5,396 bases of DNA from Acidobacteriaceae bacterium (GTDB taxonomy: Bacteria > Acidobacteriota > Terriglobia > Terriglobales > Acidobacteriaceae): the NCBI GenBank assembly GCA_030040395.1, contig JASHTU010000607.1, positions 1 through 5,396 of the forward strand, given 5' to 3'. Below are positions 1-5,054 of the stretch, one piece after another. Both the position numbers and the translations under genes were made by a program. The notes under the pieces were generated by a model. That model made no database searches. It was not told the origin of the DNA and saw only the letters and a program-made list of their open reading frames with translations. Position 1 is the first letter of the stretch. Every line of letters begins with the position of its first letter.

Positions 1-123
1 GTCGATTTCGTTTCCTGGAAGCTACGTTTCGAAGCCGGTCGTCCGACCACGATCTCGATTCAATCCGACCCGGCGCCTTATCCCATCATGGAAAACAAAG
101 TTGGTGTTCGGGCCGGGCCTTGA
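1..123 (+). CDS. C-terminal fragment of an unidentified protein
   Basis: Frame 1 is open from the first base to a TGA at 121-123 and gives 40 residues containing RFEAGRPTTISIQ and ending KVGVRAGP. The gene starts outside the window, so no start or domain can be judged. The fragment is polar, with no transmembrane segment, and the mix of residues looks like the end of a real soluble protein. I do not recognise the family. It lies upstream of the FliB-like gene on the same strand, but 265 bases separate them, so co-transcription is not indicated. The open frame is short enough to be chance in GC-rich DNA. Confidence 0.4.
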   Translation, partial: VDFVSWKLRFEAGRPTTISIQSDPAPYPIMENKVGVRAGP

Positions 124-178
124 GCGTCATTTGGAGCGCCGAAGCCAATAATCCCATCTTCCTCTGCTAACTCCGCAA

Positions 179-215
179 GGATTGGCTGTCCCTGTTCGGG
201 CGCGAATTCCAATCC
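179..215. other. Inverted repeat in the leader region of the methylase gene
   Basis: GGATTGG at 179-185 pairs perfectly with CCAATCC at 209-215, leaving a 23-base loop that contains a possible inner CCC/GGG pairing. No run of T follows on either strand, so a classic terminator is not supported. It lies between the upstream gene fragment and the TTG-started methylase. It could be an attenuating leader structure or chance. Confidence 0.25.
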
Positions 216-300
216 ATGTGCGCCAGCCCGAGTCCGCACTTGAACTTGGGCCGTTCCGTGCGAGGTTTCCCATCCCCAATTCCACTTATTCGCATCGCAA

Positions 301-320
301 CGGTGAGAATCCGGTGAGAA
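301..320. repeat. Short direct repeat upstream of the methylase gene
   Basis: The nonamer CGGTGAGAA occurs at 301-309 and again at 312-320, an 11-base period (one helical turn). It sits 69 to 88 bases before the proposed start codon at 389, where a regulator could bind. No known operator matches it that I can name. The rest of 124-388 shows no credible gene. Confidence 0.35.
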
Positions 321-373
321 AAGCTTGGCCCATGAATTGCTCTTAATAACTTACGCCGAGTTCTTTTGCTCGT

Positions 374-377
374 GGAG
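374..377 (+). promoter_or_regulatory. Ribosome binding site supporting the TTG start at 389
   Basis: GGAG at 374-377 lies 11 bases before TTG 389; a second AGGA at 384-387 is too close to serve. The frame is closed by a TAA at 347-349, and no ATG or GTG lies in frame between that stop and 389. The TTG is therefore the first usable start, and it places the conserved N-terminal cysteine motif at residues 17-27. Confidence 0.5.
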
Positions 378-388
378 AGAAGCAGGAT

Positions 389-1630
389 TTGCGGAAGGCA
401 AAGATAATTCGCCCACACTATGCAGAGCAGTTTCGCTGCATCGCCGGCGATTGCGAAGATTCCTGTTGCGTCGGCTGGACGGTGCAGATCGACAAGCAGA
501 CCTTCGAAAAGTATCAGCGCATTCCCGCCGGTGCACTGCGCGATTCGATCGACGCCAACGTGGTGCTGTCGCCTCGCAATGAGGACGGATCGGAGCCTGC
601 CCAATACGCATCCATGCGGATGCCGCCGTCCAAGAAATGTCCGATGCATAATGCCGACAATTTGTGTCAGATCCAGCTCGAGCAGGGGGAGGGCTATCTA
701 TCGCAACTTTGTTCCACGTTTCCTCGCCAGACACACATCATCGACAAATTCGAGGAGACTACGCTCACCCTCTCCTGTCCTGAAGCCGCCCGCATCGTCC
801 TCACAGATACTCGCCTGCTCGGCGACCTCGACGGGCAGCGCGCCGTCCTCCCTTGGGACGACAGGCCCGGACCCCACACCACGCCCATCAGCTACTTTTG
901 GCCCATCCGGGAATTCATCGTCACCCTTCTTCAGAATCGTGGCTATCCGCTTTGGCAACGCCTGTTCCTGCTCGGCGCCTTTTGCAGGCGCTTGGAATCG
1001 GTCTTCCAACAAGGTGCGCAAGGCAACTTTTCCGCAATGGAGACAGGCTTCTCTCAAGCGATTGCCACAGGGAGTCTTCGCGAGTCGATTGAATCCATGC
1101 CCGTCAATAACGGGCTGCAACTCGACCTGGTCCTGGGCCTGGCCAAGCTGCGTCTCCAAGCCGGCAACCTCAGCCCTCGACTTGCCGGATGCTGGAACAC
1201 TTTCCTCGCAGGCATCGGTTACGAAACTCTGAGTTTCGAAAAGCAATGTGAAGCCTATGCTGCTGCCTGTCAAGACTTCTACGAGCCATTCTTCCTCAAA
1301 TTTCCATCCGTGCTTGAAAATCTCCTGCTGAATATGGTCTTCCGTTCAGCGTTTCCCTTTGGTCTTGGGATCTTCGCAAAACAGAAGCTGCTTGAGCCGG
1401 CCCGGCAGTACGCGCTCTTCGTTACCGAATTCGCCCTCATCAAAGGACTGCTTATTGGTGTCGCTGGCGCCCGCAAGCACGCGTTTTGTCTTGACGACGT
1501 AGTGCGAACCGTCCAGTTGGTGGTGAAGCACTTTGAGCATAACCAGCGGTTTGTCGGCGTCTGTTTGGAGGTGCTGGCTTCCAAAGCGCTCGACAACGCC
1601 TACGGCCTCACCATGCTGCTGAGAAACTGA
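389..1630 (+). CDS. fliB: FliB-family lysine-N-methylase (flagellin lysine methylase-like)
   Basis: This 413-residue protein matches the FliB family, which methylates lysine side chains of flagellin in enterobacteria and has been reported to use a 4Fe-4S cluster. The diagnostic N-terminal cysteine pattern is intact: C17, C22, C26 and C27 in the DCEDSCCVGW region, then C84 (KKCPMH), C93 (LCQI), C108 and C130 (LSCPEAAR). The rest, about residues 165-413, is helical and less conserved, and length is normal for the family. There is no signal peptide, so it should act in the cytoplasm. The start is TTG with an upstream GGAG. The gene stands alone: the next gene is convergent, and no flagellar gene is in view, so the substrate may not be flagellin. 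Family assignment is firm; the target protein is unknown. The gene symbol is by family only. Confidence 0.85.
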   Translation: MRKAKIIRPHYAEQFRCIAGDCEDSCCVGWTVQIDKQTFEKYQRIPAGALRDSIDANVVLSPRNEDGSEPAQYASMRMPPSKKCPMHNADNLCQIQLEQGEGYLSQLCSTFPRQTHIIDKFEETTLTLSCPEAARIVLTDTRLLGDLDGQRAVLPWDDRPGPHTTPISYFWPIREFIVTLLQNRGYPLWQRLFLLGAFCRRLESVFQQGAQGNFSAMETGFSQAIATGSLRESIESMPVNNGLQLDLVLGLAKLRLQAGNLSPRLAGCWNTFLAGIGYETLSFEKQCEAYAAACQDFYEPFFLKFPSVLENLLLNMVFRSAFPFGLGIFAKQKLLEPARQYALFVTEFALIKGLLIGVAGARKHAFCLDDVVRTVQLVVKHFEHNQRFVGVCLEVLASKALDNAYGLTMLLRN

Positions 1631-1798
1631 GTCACACATCGCCTGCATTCCTCAGCTTCACTCATGCCGCCAACCCCGCCTTCCTCTGCCCCCCTAACTC
1701 CTCGAGCGTGCTTTTGGCAGCCAGTCGCCAATTCGGAAGTCACCTTGCCAGGATCGAGCGGCCGGCGGGAAGAGGGGAAAAAGAACAGGCCTTCGGTA

Positions 1799-2062
1799 TC
1801 AGGCGAAATAGCTGATGCGGCCCATTGCGTCCCCGTCGGCAGTCGGCGAGGCAGGCGCGGCGTCGGCTTCCGTAACTCCCAGGTCCAAATCGTCGGCCTC
1901 GTCTTCCTCAGCTCCCGCGGCCTTCTTTTTGGTTCCCGAGTAGGTGTCGTCGCCGGGCTTGGCCCCGGCTTCGATGTCTAAGGGCGCAGTCAACTGCGGA
2001 TCGACAGGCTGCCGCTTGAGCACCGTTGTCATGCGAATTCCGGCAATCGGGGCGATCTCCAT
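1799..2062 (-). CDS. Small acidic hypothetical protein (87 aa)
   Basis: I do not recognise a characterised family. The ATG at 2062-2060 is preceded by GGAG (2068-2071) with 5-base spacing, which is why I prefer it over a longer open frame starting at 2248, whose extra residues are Cys/Arg-rich and look non-coding. The 87 residues begin MEIAPIAGIR, pass through PLDIEAGAKPGDDTYSG, a lysine triplet (45-47), an acidic stretch (AEEDEADDLD, 51-60), an Ala/Pro/Asp-rich linker, and end GRISYFA. There is no signal peptide or transmembrane segment. The organised ends and disordered, charged middle suggest a small cytoplasmic protein with short binding motifs at both termini. It is convergent with the methylase and divergent from the frataxin, so it is probably a single-gene unit. 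Confidence 0.6.
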   Translation of the reverse strand: MEIAPIAGIRMTTVLKRQPVDPQLTAPLDIEAGAKPGDDTYSGTKKKAAGAEEDEADDLDLGVTEADAAPASPTADGDAMGRISYFA

Positions 2063-2067
2063 GCTTG

Positions 2068-2071
2068 CTCC
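2068..2071 (-). promoter_or_regulatory. Ribosome binding site of the small acidic gene
   Basis: On the minus strand GGAG is followed by five bases and then ATG (2062-2060). It decides the 87-residue start over the longer open frame beginning at 2248. Confidence 0.55.
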
Positions 2072-2107
2072 GCTCCCGCATCCTCTATCGGCGATGCGAG
2101 GCGAAAC

Positions 2108-2136
2108 TTTAATCTTTCTTTCACCATCTTTGTCCA
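2108..2136 (-). promoter_or_regulatory. Candidate sigma-70-type promoter for the small acidic gene
   Basis: Reading the minus strand, TGGACA (2136-2131, five of six matches to TTGACA) is followed after exactly 17 bases by ATTAAA (2113-2108), a weak -10 element. Transcription would start near 2100, giving a leader of about 38 bases before the ATG. The -35 element overlaps the first unit of the 20-bp repeat array. Confidence 0.4.
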
Positions 2137-2208
2137 GTTGCGGAACACAATGTCTGAAATCGCGACAACATGTCCGGAATTGCGACACGCCAAGCCGGAA
2201 AATTAACA
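2130..2208. repeat. Array of about four degenerate 20-bp direct repeats, IS21-end-like
   Basis: Two units are clear: ATGTCTGAAATCGCGACA (2150-2167) and ATGTCCGGAATTGCGACA (2170-2187), 15 of 18 bases identical with a 20-base period. A weaker unit lies exactly 20 bases before (2130-2147, sharing TGTCC and a terminal ACA), and another follows at 2191-2208 (CAAGCCGGAAAATTAACA, 9 of 18 bases shared with the second unit). IS21-family insertion sequences are known to carry several repeats of about this size inside ends that begin with TG, and the first unit starts TGTCC. No transposase gene is adjacent, so if this is an IS end it is a relic. A multi-site operator for the two divergent genes is the alternative. 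Confidence 0.5.
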
Positions 2209-2270
2209 GCCGCCACCCACACCAGACACGGCCACACCTGCCCCGCAACGCTGCTTGCTACACTGGGGCC

Positions 2271-2594
2271 ATGCGAGACGACGTGGAGTTCCGGCGCGCG
2301 GCGGAAGCCGCTTTAGATGGCCTGAAACAGCACCTCATCGAGCGCGAAGAAGAGCCGGGCGCCGCATTCGAGGTCGAAGAGCAGGCGGGAGTCTTGAACG
2401 TCCTCTTCGAGCAGCCCCCGGGAAAGTTCGTCATCACGCCTAACACGCCGGTGCGCCAAATCTGGATTTCGGCGCTGGCCACCAGCTTCAAATTGGATTG
2501 GGACAGTAGGATGGAAAAATTTATCTATCCGCGCACCGGGGAGACGCTGATCACGATCATGGACCGTCTGATCGAACAACAGCGTGATCACTGA
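2271..2594 (+). CDS. cyaY: Frataxin/CyaY iron-binding protein
   Basis: This 107-residue protein matches frataxin in length and layout. Frataxins are cytoplasmic in bacteria and modulate iron delivery and cysteine desulfurase activity during Fe-S cluster assembly. Helix 1 (about 4-24) leads into an acidic patch (EREEE, 24-28, then FEVEE, 33-37), as expected for the acidic ridge that binds iron. Strands follow (VLNVLFE; GKFVITPNTP), then the hallmark QIW with the invariant Trp65, LDW, and a C-terminal helix after RTGETL (about 88-104). The TP-x-x-QIWIS segment is closer to eukaryotic frataxins (TPNKQIWLS) than to E. coli CyaY. The ATG at 2271 is chosen because it gives the family length; the ribosome site (GGGG at 2265-2268) is weak and close. 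The same frame is open back to 1944, but that part has no family resemblance. No isc or suf gene is in view. Confidence 0.85.
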   Translation: MRDDVEFRRAAEAALDGLKQHLIEREEEPGAAFEVEEQAGVLNVLFEQPPGKFVITPNTPVRQIWISALATSFKLDWDSRMEKFIYPRTGETLITIMDRLIEQQRDH

Positions 2595-2628
2595 ATTTCA
2601 ACCCAAGCTGAATTTGAAACCAGAAACC

Positions 2629-2658
2629 GCGAGGGTCCGGCGTCCACCGGGCCCTCGC
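2629..2658. terminator. Strong hairpin between convergent frataxin and pstS genes
   Basis: GCGAGGGTCCGG (2629-2640) pairs with CCGGGCCCTCGC (2647-2658), a 12-pair stem with one T-G wobble around a six-base loop. On the plus strand a weak CTTGCTCTC tail follows; on the minus strand GGTTTCTGGTTTC follows. It lies 34 bases past the frataxin stop and 20 bases past the pstS stop, so a bidirectional terminator is the natural reading. Confidence 0.75.
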
Positions 2659-2678
2659 CTTGCTCTCATCCCCCAAAG

Positions 2679-3683
2679 CTAATCCGGCAGAGAGTAGATT
2701 TTGCTCAGAACCTGGTCCGCCACATTTTGCGGCAGCGGAGCGTAGGAGAGCGCGGAGACTTCGCTTTCACCGGACTTGATCATCCAGCTCAGCATGTCAC
2801 GGAGCACTATCTCTTTCGTCATATCGGTGGGATGGGCGGGAATCAGTAGGTACGTGAAGCTGGAGATGGGGTAGGCGTCGGGGCCCGGCGCATTGGTGAT
2901 CGATACCCGGAAATCCGCCGGCATGTCTTTCATACTGGCGGCCGCGGCGGTCACGCCGGCGATCGACGCCTTCACCCAGTTGCCGGCCGCATTGCGCAGA
3001 GAGCCGAAATTGATCTGGTTCTGCAGCGCGTAAATCAGCTCCACATAGCCGATGGCGCCGGGCAGTTGCCGCACCAGGCCGGCCACGCCCTCATTGCCCT
3101 TTCCGCCCACGCCCACCGGCCAGTTGGGTGATGTCCCCGACCCCGGGCCGTTCTTCCACTCCTTGCTGATCTTGCTCAGGTAATCGGTAAAAATGAAGCT
3201 CGTTCCACTGCCGTCCGAGCGGTGCACGACGATAATCTTCTGATCCGGCAGCTTGGAGCCGGGATTGTCCTTGGCGATGCTCGGATCGTTCCAGTTGGTG
3301 ATCTTGTTCAGGTAAATGCCGGCCAGCGTCTCGGGGCTGAAGCGGAGATCGGTGACGCCGGGAACGTTGAAGATGGGAACCACAGCGCCCAGCACGGTGG
3401 GAATGTGCAGGAGCGGGACCTTCGACTCGGCCAGCATCTGGTCGGTCATCGGCATGTCGGAAGCGCCGAAATCCACCAGGCCCGAGGTCACCTGGCGAAT
3501 GCCCCCGCCCGAGCCAATGGACTGGTAGTTGATTTCCACGCCCGGATGCGCGGCGCTGTACTCGCTGAACCACTTGGAGTAAATGGGGTAGGGGAAGGTG
3601 GCGCCCGCCCCCGTCAATTTCTGCGCCTGACACGCGCTCAGGGCGAATATGAACAACGCAACGGCAACAAAAGTCTTTTTCAC
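2679..3683 (-). CDS. pstS: Phosphate ABC transporter substrate-binding lipoprotein PstS
   Basis: This 334-residue protein is the periplasmic phosphate-binding component of the high-affinity Pst ABC transporter. From the GTG at 3683, residues 1-18 form a lipoprotein signal ending in LSAC (lipobox, Cys18). The phosphate-binding loops follow: GAGATFPYPIY (25-35, Thr29/Phe30), IGSGGG (56-61, Ser58), FGASDMPM (72-79, Asp76) and HRSDGSGTSF (154-163, Arg155, Ser159, Gly160, Thr161). The Arg-x3-Ser-Gly-Thr spacing equals that of E. coli Arg135 and Ser139-Gly140-Thr141. GAIGYVEL (209-216) is another family motif. An in-frame ATG at 3719 would add 12 charged residues and lacks a good ribosome site, so the GTG is preferred. 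No pstC, pstA or pstB follows; a terminator hairpin does, so this is a single-gene or terminal unit. Induction by phosphate starvation is expected from the family. Confidence 0.95.
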   Translation of the reverse strand: MKKTFVAVALFIFALSACQAQKLTGAGATFPYPIYSKWFSEYSAAHPGVEINYQSIGSGGGIRQVTSGLVDFGASDMPMTDQMLAESKVPLLHIPTVLGAVVPIFNVPGVTDLRFSPETLAGIYLNKITNWNDPSIAKDNPGSKLPDQKIIVVHRSDGSGTSFIFTDYLSKISKEWKNGPGSGTSPNWPVGVGGKGNEGVAGLVRQLPGAIGYVELIYALQNQINFGSLRNAAGNWVKASIAGVTAAAASMKDMPADFRVSITNAPGPDAYPISSFTYLLIPAHPTDMTKEIVLRDMLSWMIKSGESEVSALSYAPLPQNVADQVLSKIYSLPD

Positions 3684-3690
3684 AATCACG

Positions 3691-3696
3691 CTCCTT
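3691..3696 (-). promoter_or_regulatory. Ribosome binding site deciding the GTG start of pstS
   Basis: On the minus strand AAGGAG (3696-3691) is followed by seven bases and the GTG at 3683-3681. This spacing favours that GTG over the upstream in-frame ATG at 3719 and over the GTG two codons earlier, which leaves only one base after the site. Confidence 0.75.
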
Positions 3697-3732
3697 GAAT
3701 TTTTCCTGCCGCGCTCCATTCTCTATGGGAAA

Positions 3733-3749
3733 TGTTAATGGGATTTGAA
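3733..3749 (-). promoter_or_regulatory. Pho-box-like direct repeat upstream of pstS
   Basis: On the minus strand TTCAAA (3749-3744), five bases, then TTAACA (3738-3733) form an 11-base-period direct repeat. This resembles the PhoP box of Bacillus (TT-A/C/T-ACA repeats about 11 bases apart) more than the E. coli Pho box. A third, poor match (CATAGA) follows at the same spacing. It lies 50 to 66 bases upstream of the pstS start, an appropriate place for an activator. Only two decent half-sites exist, so chance is possible. Confidence 0.3.
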
Positions 3750-3811
3750 TGGACGCCCACGCTTTACCGGCCGGGGCGTGAAAAAATTGCGGGCGCAAGG
3801 AGCCTCGCGCC

Positions 3812-3820
3812 TGATAGGAT
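3812..3820 (+). promoter_or_regulatory. Possible extended -10 promoter for the aldolase gene
   Basis: TGATAGGAT reads as TGn followed by TAGGAT, an extended -10 element with four of six core matches. No good -35 sequence is present at the usual distance. Transcription would begin near 3827, leaving a leader of about 55 bases. Confidence 0.25.
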
Positions 3821-3867
3821 TCTTCCCGTCCGTAGATACACGCGGATCATTCCCCGAATTCCATAGA

Positions 3868-3875
3868 TAAAGGAG
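3868..3875 (+). promoter_or_regulatory. Ribosome binding site of the aldolase gene
   Basis: TAAAGGAG is followed by six bases and ATG 3882. The near-ideal site fixes the start and so includes the N-terminal export signal in the protein. Confidence 0.8.
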
Positions 3876-3881
3876 CACGCG

Positions 3882-4973
3882 ATGAAACGTCGGTTTACTC
3901 CCCTGGCGCTCACAGCGGCGCTGGGCATTGCGGCAACGGCGGCCCTTGGAGCCCTGATCTTCCAGGCCTGGGGACAACAATCTCAAACCACGGAGGATAC
4001 CTTCGGCGGAAGAACGTCCCAGGGTGGAACAACAGCCCATTACGCTACCAACTTCCCCCTCGCCGCACCGGCCGGCCAGGATTCCGACGCCATTGACAAA
4101 GCCCCGCCGGGCGCGGTCAACCAGGGCGCCCTTGATGAGAAATCCTGGCAGTACGGTCACGCCTTTGACGCTCCGCCCAACGCCAAAATCTGGAACCCGG
4201 TCATGATCAAAATGATGAAGGGCGAAAAGGTCACCGGCGGCACCGTCTTCAGCAGCGACAGTCCTGAAACCTATTGCGCCATGGCCAACGCGGGTTACGA
4301 CTTCATCTGGACCGAGATGCAGCATGATCCCCGCGGTTGGCAGGATGTCGGCAACATGTGGGCCGCCTGCCCGCACGCCAAGGCGGTGCCCGGCGTTCGC
4401 GTGGCCTATACCAACGAGCGGGAGGAGCAGCATGCCATGGACCTGGGCGCGCTGGTGTTGGTCGTGCCCACCGTCCGCTCTGTCGAGGAGGGCGTCGAGG
4501 CCCGTAACTGGGCTATGTTTCCCCCCCTCGGAGCGCGTAGCCTGGGCGGCGGCCAGGCCTTCAGTCCCGCTTTTTGGGGTAACGTCCCCGGCGGATACCG
4601 CAACACCATCAACCAGAACGTGGTGTTGATTGAAATGATTGAAACCCTCGGCGGCGCCATGCAGGCCAAGCAGATTGCCGCCATTCCCGGCGTTACCGCC
4701 GTATTTGCCGCCAGCGGCGACCTGGGCAATTTTTCGGGCTTCAAGCGCGGCGATCCGGATTACGAGCGCCTCATCAACATCGTGCATGACGCCGCCATCG
4801 ATGAGCACAAGCGCCTGTGCGGTCCCATCGCCTGGCTCAACCGCCCGGACTTCACCTGCTTCCAGGCCGGCAGCGAAACCTCGGCCATCGACCGCGGCGT
4901 GGCCGACGAACTGGGGCCGCTCAAGGACACGCAGGGCAAGCCGGAAGTCGGACCCTACGCGGAGAAACACTGA
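3882..4973 (+). CDS. Exported HpcH/HpaI aldolase-like protein
   Basis: The 363-residue protein contains an HpcH/HpaI (class II pyruvate aldolase) domain at about 104-345, preceded by an unusual export segment. Residues 1-31 (MKRR, a hydrophobic Ala/Leu stretch, then QAWGQQ) look like a Sec signal peptide or membrane anchor; residues 32-100 are a polar linker rich in Gly, Pro, Asp and Gln. The catalytic set fits HpaI in order and spacing: His148 (EMQHDP; HpaI His45), Arg173 (PGVRVA; Arg70, 25 residues on in both), metal ligands Glu254 (MIET; Glu149) and Asp280 (ASGDLGNF; Asp175, 26 residues on in both). The Asp and Glu of the usual DxEH motif are Glu145 and Gln147. FPPLGARS is also a family motif. 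Family members split 2-oxo-hydroxy acids into pyruvate and an aldehyde in the cytoplasm; a periplasmic location would be atypical. Substrate unknown. The gene diverges from pstS and converges on the kinase gene. Confidence 0.85.
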   Translation: MKRRFTPLALTAALGIAATAALGALIFQAWGQQSQTTEDTFGGRTSQGGTTAHYATNFPLAAPAGQDSDAIDKAPPGAVNQGALDEKSWQYGHAFDAPPNAKIWNPVMIKMMKGEKVTGGTVFSSDSPETYCAMANAGYDFIWTEMQHDPRGWQDVGNMWAACPHAKAVPGVRVAYTNEREEQHAMDLGALVLVVPTVRSVEEGVEARNWAMFPPLGARSLGGGQAFSPAFWGNVPGGYRNTINQNVVLIEMIETLGGAMQAKQIAAIPGVTAVFAASGDLGNFSGFKRGDPDYERLINIVHDAAIDEHKRLCGPIAWLNRPDFTCFQAGSETSAIDRGVADELGPLKDTQGKPEVGPYAEKH

Positions 4974-5013
4974 ATCCTCGTCCGGGGCGCCGCAGCCGCT
5001 GAGCTGGAATCGC

Positions 5014-5039
5014 TGCAGCCTCGGCCGCGCGAGGCTGCA
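5014..5039. terminator. Hairpin between convergent aldolase and kinase genes
   Basis: TGCAGCCTCG (5014-5023) pairs perfectly with CGAGGCTGCA (5030-5039) around a GCCGCG loop. It lies 40 bases after the aldolase stop and 15 bases past the kinase stop. Neither strand has a T-run after the stem, so it may be a factor-assisted or bidirectional terminator, or a barrier to read-through and decay. Confidence 0.6.
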
Positions 5040-5054
5040 AGCCAGCGGAGCGGC

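Noticed and set aside
167..649. Minus-strand open frame of 160 codons overlapping the methylase start
   Set aside because: It runs antisense through the conserved cysteine region of the FliB-like gene, and its product is His/Arg/Leu-rich with no recognisable domain.
1714..1731. TTGGC/GCCAA hairpin as a terminator for the methylase gene
   Set aside because: The stem is only five pairs and no T-run follows on the plus strand.
1664..1981. Plus-strand open frame of 105 codons after the methylase gene
   Set aside because: Its product is low-complexity, and its right half is antisense to the small acidic gene; no ribosome site or domain supports it.
2130..2208. CRISPR array
   Set aside because: The units are adjacent with a 20-base period and two-base gaps, so there are no spacers, and they are degenerate.
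2063..2248. N-terminal extension of the small acidic protein
   Set aside because: The extra residues are Cys/Arg-rich, are encoded by the repeat array, and lie upstream of a better-spaced ribosome site.
1944..2270. N-terminal extension of the frataxin frame
   Set aside because: The added residues have no frataxin resemblance, overlap the oppositely oriented small gene and run through the repeat array; family length is met from ATG 2271.
3735..4970. Minus-strand open frame of 411 codons covering the whole aldolase gene
   Set aside because: It is the antisense shadow expected in GC-rich DNA; the plus-strand frame has a clear family match, an ideal ribosome site and conserved active-site residues.
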